A DNA stretch of 64,000 nt, taken from assembly GCF_014645555.1 (NCBI RefSeq), contig NZ_BMLY01000003.1, forward strand, positions 62,001-126,000, given 5' to 3'. The stretch comes from Silvimonas amylolytica. Lineage in GTDB: Bacteria; Pseudomonadota; Gammaproteobacteria; Burkholderiales; Chitinibacteraceae. Positions within the stretch are counted from its first letter, which is position 1, and each line of letters starts with the position of its first letter. Below are positions 17,510-24,701 of the stretch, piece by piece. Position numbers and translations under genes: made by a program. The notes under the pieces were generated by a model, which ran no database searches, was not told the DNA's origin, and saw only the letters and a list, made by a program, of their open reading frames with translations.

Positions 17510-18469
17510 TCAGGCCGTTTGTGCTTCAAGCAGATAATTGGCGATTGCCTGCGACAGCTTGTGCGGTTCGAACTTGGACACATAACCATCTACCCCGACC
17601 GACTGGCCGAGTTTCTGGTTTGAAGTGCCAGACAACGACGAGTGCATCAAAACGGGAATACCGGCAAAACGAACATCTGTTTTCACCATCCGGGTGAGCA
17701 TGTAACCGTCCATCTCCGGCATTTCCACGTCGGTGAGGATCAGTTGCACGAAATCGCGCACCGGTCGGCCCTGTATTTCCGCCGAACGGGCAAGACGTTG
17801 CAGTTCATCCCAGGCACGGCGACCATTGACCGCGCTCTGGTGCTTCAAGCCCATGGCATCGAGCGTAAGCTCAATCTGACGGCGTGCCACGGCCGAATCA
17901 TCTGCATAGAACACGCGTTTCTCTGCAAATGTGGTGTCACGAATCACGGTTTCGGAATCAATGGTCAGGTCGGTTTGCAGCGCTTCTGCCAGGACCTTTT
18001 CCACATCCAGCATCATGACCAGTTTGCCGCTCTCAAGCTCCGTCACTGCGGTGACGAGACCGCTCATCTGATGGCTCAGCATGTCGGGTGGTACGCGCAT
18101 GGACGTCCAGTCGAGACGCAAAATGGTATCTACTGCCTCGACCAGGAAACCCTGGGTATGACCGTTGTATTCCGATACGATCATGATTTCCGGGCGATTG
18201 GCGGTCACGATGCCCGCGTATTTTGCCAGGTCAATCACCGGGACCAGTACGCCACGCAGACTGACCATGCCTTCAACGTTGGCTGGCGTTTCTGGTGCGT
18301 GGGTGATTTCCGGTGTACGCATGACCTCGCGTACCTTGAACACGTTGATACCAAAGTGTTCGCGGCGACCGGAACGTTGATCTTCACCGAGCGTAAACAG
18401 CAGAATTTCCAGCTTGTTCGTCCCGGCCAGCTTGGTGCGCGCGTCGATATTCTTGAATAAGTCAGACAC
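17510..18469 (-). CDS. cheV: Chemotaxis coupling protein CheV (first copy)
   Basis: A 319-residue CheW-receiver protein and the first gene of the minus-strand chemotaxis set. The CheW part includes HFGINVFKVREVMRTPEITHAPE and VEGMVSLRGVLVPVIDL. The receiver has Asp in LILTDVEMPEMDGYMLTRMVK. It shares most motifs with the downstream copy, including MHSSLS and the atypical SKFEP near the expected Lys-Pro. No cheW gene is present in the window, so the two CheV proteins may provide the coupling function. A GTG start with GGAG 7 nt upstream. The sigma-28-like promoter at 18581-18607 lies about 110 nt before it. Confidence 0.95.
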   Translation of the reverse strand: MSDLFKNIDARTKLAGTNKLEILLFTLGEDQRSGRREHFGINVFKVREVMRTPEITHAPETPANVEGMVSLRGVLVPVIDLAKYAGIVTANRPEIMIVSEYNGHTQGFLVEAVDTILRLDWTSMRVPPDMLSHQMSGLVTAVTELESGKLVMMLDVEKVLAEALQTDLTIDSETVIRDTTFAEKRVFYADDSAVARRQIELTLDAMGLKHQSAVNGRRAWDELQRLARSAEIQGRPVRDFVQLILTDVEMPEMDGYMLTRMVKTDVRFAGIPVLMHSSLSGTSNQKLGQSVGVDGYVSKFEPHKLSQAIANYLLEAQTA

Positions 18470-18580
18470 AGTGGACTCCAGGATAAAGCATAAATTCTGC
18501 CGTTATTTGTAAGTTAATACAAAGGCTTAAGAAAGCCTTCGCGAATTGCTATCGATAGAGGGAAGTGTAGCGCTTCCCCC

Positions 18581-18607
18581 TTATCGGTAAAGCACTAAAA
18601 ATCTTTA
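18581..18607 (-). promoter_or_regulatory. Sigma-28 (FliA) type promoter for the cheV-cheV-cheY-cheZ-cheA set
   Basis: Read on the minus strand: TAAAGATT (18607-18600), an 11-nt spacer, then ACCGATAA (18588-18581). The enterobacterial flagellar consensus is TAAAGTTT-N11-GCCGATAA, so 14 of 16 positions match at exact spacing. It lies about 110 nt upstream of the first cheV start and points toward it. Confidence 0.88.
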
Positions 18608-18650
18608 GTTGCGCAAATGCATTACTAAAGTAGCGCATGCTTATGACATT

Positions 18651-18656
18651 TATAAT
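18651..18656 (+). promoter_or_regulatory. Possible sigma-70 -10 element before the FleS-like gene
   Basis: TATAAT lies 34 nt upstream of the kinase start. The region 16-18 nt before it (TAAAGTAG) is a weak -35. An activator or another sigma factor may be needed. Confidence 0.45.
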
Positions 18657-18689
18657 AGAAACGCCAGCATTCAACAAGGAGTGGCAGCA

Positions 18690-19874
18690 ATGCCGGATGA
18701 AAGTGCCAGCATGAATCCACGTGAGCTGGAAGAGGCTTTTTCTCTTTTTACTGCAGCGTCAAGACAATTGACCGACGCCTATGCCGATTTGCAACAACAG
18801 GTTGAGTTTCTTACAACACAACTTGAAATTGCCAACGGGAATCTGCGTCGCGAGCTGGAAGAAAAGGCCGCGCTGTCCCGTCGACTTGCTCACTTGCTGG
18901 CCAGATTACCTGCCGGCGTCATTGAACTTGACGCTGATGGCAATGTGGCGGCGTTGAATCCGGCCGCTTCTCAATTATTAGCACCACTGGCTGCTGGCGA
19001 TAGCTGGTTAAAGTTTCAGGGTGCCCATTTGCAACTGGCACCAATGACGGATATCTGGGTTTATCCGCATCCCCAGGGTGCTTTGAGACTCAGCATAGTC
19101 GAAAGCGACATGCCTGAAGAATCAACCCGCATTTTGTTGGTGCATGACCTGACAGAAAGCTGGGAAATGGAGCAGTCGCTCATGCAACACAAGCGTTTGG
19201 CCTCCATGGGTGAGATGGCGGCAGGTCTGGCGCATCAGTTACGCACGCCGCTGGCGACGGCACTGCTGTATGCCGGTCATCTGTCACGCCCGGAACTGGC
19301 CGACGCCGACCGCATCAAATTCAGTGAGAAAACCACGGCCCGCCTGCGTCATCTTGAAACCCTGATCCAGAACATGTTGCGTTTTGTACGCGGGCAAGAC
19401 ATGTCGCTGGATGCCGTTGATCTGGTGGCCACCGCTCAGGAAGCGGCCCAGACCTTGCAGCCGCAGCTAGAAATGCGGGGGTTAAGGCTTTCGCTAATGC
19501 TGCCTGATGATGAAATTCTCATTCTGGCTAATCGCAAGGAATTACTTGGCGTGATCCTCAATCTTCTGGACAATGCGATGCTCGCGTCGGCAGATAACGC
19601 AGAAGTCGGATTGACGCTTGAACTTGCCGGAGGCACCGCCATTTTAAGAGTGGTGGATCAAGGGTGCGGTATGGCACCTCAGGTTCAGGCTCGCTTGTTC
19701 GAACCGTTTTTCACTACCCGCAAAGAGGGAACGGGGCTAGGCCTCGCTATTGTCCGTAATCTCATCAATTACTGGCATGGTGAAATCGAAGTGCAATCCG
19801 CGACAGGTCAGGGCAGTGTGTTTACGATACGGTTGCCAGCTTGTCGCGACGCAACTAATGTTCAGGTACGATAA
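18690..19874 (+). CDS. fleS: FleS/FlrB-like cytoplasmic sensor histidine kinase
   Basis: A 394-residue soluble kinase. A coiled coil (about 20-70), a PAS domain (about 75-165, LLARLPAGVIELDADGNVAALNPAASQLL), a HisKA with the phosphorylated His in MAAGLAHQLRTPLATALLYAGHL, and a HATPase with NLLDNAMLAS, VVDQGCGMAP and GTGLGLAIVRNLI. No membrane helix is present. This layout matches FleS/FlrB, which phosphorylate FleR/FlrC to drive class III flagellar genes. The cognate activator lies three genes downstream at 22820, separated by a STAS gene, a phosphatase/kinase gene and a CheB-like gene. AAGGAG 9 nt before ATG 18690 fixes the start. It is divergent from the cheV set. Confidence 0.88.
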   Translation: MPDESASMNPRELEEAFSLFTAASRQLTDAYADLQQQVEFLTTQLEIANGNLRRELEEKAALSRRLAHLLARLPAGVIELDADGNVAALNPAASQLLAPLAAGDSWLKFQGAHLQLAPMTDIWVYPHPQGALRLSIVESDMPEESTRILLVHDLTESWEMEQSLMQHKRLASMGEMAAGLAHQLRTPLATALLYAGHLSRPELADADRIKFSEKTTARLRHLETLIQNMLRFVRGQDMSLDAVDLVATAQEAAQTLQPQLEMRGLRLSLMLPDDEILILANRKELLGVILNLLDNAMLASADNAEVGLTLELAGGTAILRVVDQGCGMAPQVQARLFEPFFTTRKEGTGLGLAIVRNLINYWHGEIEVQSATGQGSVFTIRLPACRDATNVQVR

Positions 19875-19953
19875 TTGACATGAGCACTTCATTGTTGCTG
19901 ACAATTGTTGTACGTGTTGGCTGTTAAGTTACTTGCAAAAGGTTGAATATCCC

Positions 19954-20259
19954 ATGACGCCCACTGTTCAGATCGAAGGGGATGCAGGTCGTGTCATTCT
20001 CTCGGGACAGTTTGATTTCAGTGCCCATCGCGAATTCCGCCAGGTTTGCGAATCATTGATTGCCAATCCGGAAATCAAAGAAGTGCTGGTTGATTTCCAG
20101 AATGTCAATTATCTGGATAGCTCTGCGCTGGGCATGCTGTTGTTGCTGAAAGAAAAAATTGGTGCCGCCAGCAAAAGCATGGCGCTCGTTAACTGTCGCG
20201 ACACGGTCAAGCAAGTGCTTGAGATTGCGTGTTTCGGCAAAATCTTCACGATCCGGTAA
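19954..20259 (+). CDS. STAS-domain protein (anti-sigma factor antagonist type)
   Basis: A 101-residue single STAS domain: VILSGQFDFSAHREFRQVCE, VLVDFQNVNYLDSSALGMLLLLKEKI, and MALVNCRDTVKQVLEIACFGKIF. The phosphorylatable Ser of SpoIIAA/RsbV-type proteins is in the DSSALG loop. Such proteins are switched by an HATPase-type kinase and a SpoIIE-type phosphatase; both activities are encoded in the next gene, 18 nt downstream. The output partner is unknown; in Pseudomonas the comparable HsbA acts on FlgM and a diguanylate cyclase. ATG 19954 is chosen over a TTG at 19933. Confidence 0.9.
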   Translation: MTPTVQIEGDAGRVILSGQFDFSAHREFRQVCESLIANPEIKEVLVDFQNVNYLDSSALGMLLLLKEKIGAASKSMALVNCRDTVKQVLEIACFGKIFTIR

Positions 20260-20277
20260 CCCGGTGGTCCATGCGGC

Positions 20278-21993
20278 ATGAAAATCCTCGTTGTCGATGA
20301 CACCGAGGCAGTCCTCCTACTGATTTCCCGCTTTATCGAGGCATTGGGTCACAGCGTGATCCAGGCACGCGACGGGAGTGAGGCTGTCGAAAAATGGCGC
20401 CAGCATCAGCCTGATCTGGTGCTGATGGACATGATGATGCCGGTCATGTCTGGCCCCGAGGCCGCTGTTGCGATCAAGGAAGAGGCCGGGCAATCCTGGG
20501 TCCCCATCGTATTTGTGACCGGTGTGGGCGAGGAAAACCGGCTGGCTGATGCCATTGAGCGTGGTGCCGATGACTACATCAGCAAGCCTGTCAATTTCCG
20601 GGTGCTGGAAGCCAAACTCAAGGCGTTTAACCGCACGCTGGAACTCAATCGCAAGGTGCGAGAGCAATCTACCCGCCTTGCCAGTTATTACGATGCGGCC
20701 GAAGAAGAAAAACGCGTCGTACGGCATTTGATGGATCAGATGGTCAATGCCGAACGTCTGAATGACCCCCTGCTGGACTACTGGCTGTCGCCTGCTGAAT
20801 CACTCTCTGGCGATTTGATTGCCGCTGCACGTACGCCTGGTCAGGTGCTGTACGTATTGTTGGCGGATGGCATTGGTCATGGTCTGACGGCGGCGCTGAA
20901 TGTGTTGCCTCTGACCCAGCCCTTCTACAGCATGGCCGAAAAAGGCTATTCGCTCTCCGACATCCTCGTTGAAATGAACAACAAGGTTCGTCAGGTGCTA
21001 CCGGTGGGGCGGTTTGTGGCGACGGTGCTGATTGCCATCGATGAAACCACGCGTTGCATTGAGGTCTGGAACGGCGGCATGCCAACCGTGCACATGCTCG
21101 ATAGCAGGGGTGCGGTGGTGCATCAGTTCAAATCATCCAATTTGCCGCTTGGGATCGTCCCCACGCAGGACATGGAAACCACCAGTGCCCGTTATTTCTA
21201 TAGCGAGCCCGGTACGGTGCTGGCCTGTTCCGATGGCCTGACCGAAGCGCGCGCACCTGATGGCGAGGCGTTCAGCGAAGCGCGCTTGTTGCAACTGGTG
21301 CGCCAGCAACCCGAAGAAGTGCGTTTGTCCGCGCTGCAGGGGGCGTTGGCAGATCATCTTTCTGGCCACCCACACCATGACGATATCTCGTTGGTGATGA
21401 TGCGCTTTGGCCAGTATATGCACGGCGAACGGCCGCTGGCGGCACAGCAAAGTGCGGAAGCCATGGCGACCATGGCGCTGGTCGGCACCGGGCAAAGCAT
21501 GTGGCATTACAGCCTGACGCTGGGCTCGGAAGAACTGCAATACATCAATACTGTGCCGTTCATGATGTCGTTCGTGAACGAAATCAAAGTGCTCAAACCT
21601 TACCAGTCTGAGGTGTTCCTGATCTTGAGCGAGCTCTTTGTGAACGCGCTGGATCATGGCCTCTTGAACATGGATTCCGGCCTCAAGCAGGGTGAGCAGG
21701 GCATGGATCGTTATCTGCTGGTACGTGGACAGCGCCTGGCTGCGCTGACCCAGGGGCAGATCGAAATCGACCTGAATGGTTTGCGTATTAACGGGCGTGA
21801 CGTACTGCGCATCCGGATCAAAGACACTGGCCCTGGCTTTGATTGGCCGCGCTTTAATCTTCCTGAAGACGATCCGGAGCGTTTGCATGGGCGTGGACTG
21901 ATGCTGGTCCGTTCCATGTGTGCCTCGATCCAGTTTCCAGGTAGTGGCAACGAGGTCGTCGTGCACTACTTGCCCGGCCCGGCCCGAATCTGA
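20278..21993 (+). CDS. Receiver - SpoIIE phosphatase - HATPase fusion protein
   Basis: A 571-residue three-domain regulator. The receiver (1-125) has Asp51 in LLMDMMMP-like VLMDMMMP and Lys101 in SKPV. A coiled linker follows. The PP2C/SpoIIE domain (about 160-375) keeps its metal ligands: SLSGD, LLADGIGHG, ACSDGLTE and HHDDISLVMM. The C-terminal RsbW-like HATPase (about 410-571) has SELFVNALDHGLL, KDTGPGFDW and HGRGLMLVRSM. It can in principle both phosphorylate and dephosphorylate the adjacent STAS protein, with the receiver setting the balance. Its order matches HsbR of Pseudomonas. The input kinase is unknown; the FleS-like kinase and CheA are nearby candidates. The ribosome-binding site is weak, suggesting coupling to the STAS gene. 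Confidence 0.92.
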   Translation: MKILVVDDTEAVLLLISRFIEALGHSVIQARDGSEAVEKWRQHQPDLVLMDMMMPVMSGPEAAVAIKEEAGQSWVPIVFVTGVGEENRLADAIERGADDYISKPVNFRVLEAKLKAFNRTLELNRKVREQSTRLASYYDAAEEEKRVVRHLMDQMVNAERLNDPLLDYWLSPAESLSGDLIAAARTPGQVLYVLLADGIGHGLTAALNVLPLTQPFYSMAEKGYSLSDILVEMNNKVRQVLPVGRFVATVLIAIDETTRCIEVWNGGMPTVHMLDSRGAVVHQFKSSNLPLGIVPTQDMETTSARYFYSEPGTVLACSDGLTEARAPDGEAFSEARLLQLVRQQPEEVRLSALQGALADHLSGHPHHDDISLVMMRFGQYMHGERPLAAQQSAEAMATMALVGTGQSMWHYSLTLGSEELQYINTVPFMMSFVNEIKVLKPYQSEVFLILSELFVNALDHGLLNMDSGLKQGEQGMDRYLLVRGQRLAALTQGQIEIDLNGLRINGRDVLRIRIKDTGPGFDWPRFNLPEDDPERLHGRGLMLVRSMCASIQFPGSGNEVVVHYLPGPARI

Positions 21994-22109
21994 AAGCAGG
22001 ATCGTCAGGGCTGACAGTGCGGCCAGCTCTGGCTGCACCATAATGGAAATGATATAAAGCGACCCTCGGTCCGGATGACCTTGTCCCGCCACTCCGCAGG
22101 AGTATGACC

Positions 22110-22790
22110 ATGCCGCGGCCAGAACACGGCGAAAAACCGGCCATGCTGAATGTTCCCAGTTACAGCGCCGATGTGGTGCTGCCCCGCAAGGTGCGCCCGC
22201 CGGTCACGTCCGCCCGCGTCATTGTGGTTGGCGCATCCACGGGCGGCACAGAAGCGCTCAAGGTCTTGCTGGAGCCGCTGCCGCCTGATACGCCGCCCAT
22301 CCTGATTACCCAGCACATGCCTGAGAGTTTTACCCAGTCATTTGCCCAGCGGCTGGATTCCATCTGTCGCATTCGTGTCAAACAGGCAGAAGATGGGGAG
22401 CGTTTGCAAACGGGCTGCGCTTATATTGCGCCGGGGCATTCGCATTTATTGCTGGCCAGCAACGGCCCGGCCTGGGCTTGTGCTTTATCGCAGGCCCAAC
22501 CAGTCAATCGCCATCGCCCTTCGGTTGATGTTTTGTTCCGTTCGGCAGCCAATCTGGGTGGCGCCAACGTGGTTGGTGTCATCCTGACCGGTATGGGGCG
22601 CGATGGCGCGGCGGGCATGCTGGAAATGCGGGAAGCCGGCGCGCTGACGCTGGCTCAGGATGAAGCCAGTTGTGTTGTATTTGGCATGCCCAAAGAGGCC
22701 ATTGCCGCAGGCGGAGTCCAGGAAGTGTTGCCGCTGAAAGAGATGGCGGCGCGGATGCTCCAGCTGGCGCGTATACCCGTGCGTAGTTAG
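22110..22790 (+). CDS. CheB-type methylesterase domain protein lacking a receiver
   Basis: A 226-residue protein consisting of the CheB catalytic domain. It keeps the Ser-His-Asp set: Ser in [12 protein letters not shown], His in [18 protein letters not shown] and Asp in [12 protein letters not shown]. CheB removes methyl groups from chemoreceptors. Full-length CheB is about 350 residues with an N-terminal receiver that relieves inhibition; here only about 35 non-receiver residues precede the esterase. It should be constitutively active or regulated by another protein. It lies between the partner-switching gene and fleR. ATG 22110 is preferred because AGGAG is 7 nt upstream; ATG 22104 is too close. 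Confidence 0.9.
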   Translation: MPRPEHGEKPAMLNVPSYSADVVLPRKVRPPVTSARVIVVGASTGGTEALKVLLEPLPPDTPPILITQHMPESFTQSFAQRLDSICRIRVKQAEDGERLQTGCAYIAPGHSHLLLASNGPAWACALSQAQPVNRHRPSVDVLFRSAANLGGANVVGVILTGMGRDGAAGMLEMREAGALTLAQDEASCVVFGMPKEAIAAGGVQEVLPLKEMAARMLQLARIPVRS

Positions 22791-22819
22791 TTGGCTGGCA
22801 GTACAACAACGGAAGAACA

Positions 22820-24172
22820 ATGGCATTACCAGTTTTGATCGTCGAAGACGATGACGCCTTGCGAGAAGCACTGGTCGATACGCTGACTCTTGGTGGCCAC
22901 GATGTGGTCGAGGCGTCAGATGGTCAGGCTGCGCTCAAAGTGCTGGAGCATCAGCGCGTGGGGCTCGTGTTGTCTGATGTGCAGATGCGCCCCATGGATG
23001 GCGAAACGTTACTGGTCGAAGTGAAGCGGCGGTATCCGTGGGTGCCGGTGGTACTGATGACCGCGTACGGCGTTGTCGAAAAAGCCGTGGCGGCCTTGCA
23101 TGCCGGTGCGGCCCACTACCTGCCCAAACCGTTTGAGCCAGATGCGCTGTTGCAGGAAGTCGCCCGCTATCTCCTGCCTGATGGCAGCGAGGAGCATGTC
23201 ATCGCCGAAGACCCGGCCATGCGCGCCTTGCTGGATGTGGCCCGCCGCGTGGCACAGTCAGATGCGTCGGTACTGATTACGGGTGAATCAGGCACCGGTA
23301 AAGAAGTTCTGGCCCGATTCATACATCGCAACAGCCCGCGCGCCGATAAACCTTTTGTGGCGATCAACTGTGCCGCCATCCCGGAACAGCTCCTGGAGTC
23401 CACACTGTTTGGTCATGAGCGCGGAGCGTTCACAGGCGCTGCAGTACAGCATATTGGCAAGTTTGAACAAGCCGATGGCGGCACTTTGTTGCTCGACGAA
23501 ATTACTGAAATGCCCCTCTCGCTGCAGGCCAAGCTGCTGCGGGTCTTGCAAGAGCGCGAGGTCGAGCGGGTAGGGGGCACCAAACCGCTCAAGGTGGATT
23601 TACGCGTTCTGGCCACCTCTAACCGTGATTTGCCCACTGCAGTGGGCAACGGCCAGTTTCGGGAAGATCTGTATTACCGGCTCAATGTGTTCCCGCTGGC
23701 GTTGCCAGCGCTGCGTGAACGGCCGGATGACGTGGTACCGCTGGCCCGGGCCATGCTTGCCCGGCATGCTTCCCGAATGAGCCGCCGTGCACCCACGCTG
23801 ACCCCGGACGCAATCCGCCAACTGGCCGCGCACAGCTGGGAAGGCAATATCCGGGAACTGGATAACGTGGTGCAACGCGCGCTGATCCTGGCGCCTGGAG
23901 ATGTCGTTGAGGCCGCGCATCTGTATTTGCCTCAGCGCCCAGGGGCACCGGTCAGTGCGCCTGTCCCGGCCATGGCGCAACCCATTGCAATGGCACCCGT
24001 GGCCCCGGCGCCGACAGACCTCAAAGCGCTGGAAAAACAACACATCCTGGATGCTTTGCGCGCCAGCGGTGGTGTCCGGAAACTGGCTGCGGAACGGCTG
24101 GGTATGAGCGAGCGCACCTTGCGTTACAAGCTGCAGCAGTATCGCGAAGAGGATGGCGGACTGGATGCATAG
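22820..24172 (+). CDS. fleR: Sigma-54-dependent flagellar response regulator FleR/FlrC
   Basis: A 450-residue NtrC-family activator. The receiver (1-120) has Asp in VLSDVQMRPMDG. The AAA+ domain (about 135-365) has Walker A GESGTGKEVLARF, sigma-54 contact loop HERGAFTGA, Walker B GTLLLDEI and the arginine-finger region. A C-terminal Fis-type HTH (ILDALRASGGVRKLAAERLGMSERTLRYKLQQY) follows. It would activate sigma-54 promoters of class III flagellar genes, and fliE begins 168 nt downstream. AAGAACA precedes the ATG. An Ala/Pro-rich linker joins AAA+ and HTH. Confidence 0.94.
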   Translation: MALPVLIVEDDDALREALVDTLTLGGHDVVEASDGQAALKVLEHQRVGLVLSDVQMRPMDGETLLVEVKRRYPWVPVVLMTAYGVVEKAVAALHAGAAHYLPKPFEPDALLQEVARYLLPDGSEEHVIAEDPAMRALLDVARRVAQSDASVLITGESGTGKEVLARFIHRNSPRADKPFVAINCAAIPEQLLESTLFGHERGAFTGAAVQHIGKFEQADGGTLLLDEITEMPLSLQAKLLRVLQEREVERVGGTKPLKVDLRVLATSNRDLPTAVGNGQFREDLYYRLNVFPLALPALRERPDDVVPLARAMLARHASRMSRRAPTLTPDAIRQLAAHSWEGNIRELDNVVQRALILAPGDVVEAAHLYLPQRPGAPVSAPVPAMAQPIAMAPVAPAPTDLKALEKQHILDALRASGGVRKLAAERLGMSERTLRYKLQQYREEDGGLDA

Positions 24173-24340
24173 GTCTGCTGACCGGACAGCCGGCCTTGCC
24201 CGGCTGTTGCGGATATGTTTTCGCGAGCGCAAATGCAGGAATTGCTTGCTCGCAAGGCGGTCGGACCCCTACAATTCGGTGGTACTGCGTCTATTTATGT
24301 CTCATCCATTTTCAACGGCGGAAAACGGACCAACCAAGCC

Positions 24341-24664
24341 ATGAGCGTTCAAGGCATCGATCAACTTCTGGGCGAACTGAAAGCCATGTCTGCGCAAGCA
24401 GCGGGCCAGACAGCTGCGCCCGCTGCCAGCGATACGGGCGCCGCAAATTTTGCGGACATGCTCAAGTCGTCGATCGACCAGGTTGCGCAGGTGCAAAACA
24501 GCGCTGACGCCCAGCAAACGGCTTTTCAGTCCGGAGACCCGAACACTGACCTGCAAGATGTGATGGTTTCGCTGCAAAAGGCGAGCCTCTCTTTCCAGAC
24601 CATGGTGCAGGTGCGCAACAAACTGGTTAGCGCGTACCAGGAAATCATGAACCTCCAGGTCTAA
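24341..24664 (+). CDS. fliE: Flagellar hook-basal body complex protein FliE
   Basis: A 107-residue FliE, the MS-ring/rod junction protein. The conserved C-terminal half DVMVSLQKASLSFQTMVQVRNKLVSAYQEIMNLQV is diagnostic, and FADMLKSSIDQV is the central motif. The N-terminus MSVQGIDQLLGELKAM starts at ATG 24341; an upstream in-frame extension is not FliE-like. It is the first gene of fliEFGHIJ, 37 nt before fliF. The 168-nt gap after fleR should hold its promoter, but I could not find a convincing sigma-54 site; a stem CAGCCGG/CCGGCTG occurs near 24185-24206. Confidence 0.95.
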   Translation: MSVQGIDQLLGELKAMSAQAAGQTAAPAASDTGAANFADMLKSSIDQVAQVQNSADAQQTAFQSGDPNTDLQDVMVSLQKASLSFQTMVQVRNKLVSAYQEIMNLQV

Positions 24665-24701
24665 CGATCTGGCTGCGTAAACAGGTACTTACAAGTTTGT
24701 T

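Noticed and set aside
24173-24340. A sigma-54 promoter before fliE
   Set aside because: FleR and gene order predict one, but no GG-N10-GC pair with acceptable flanks was found by eye, so it is not listed.
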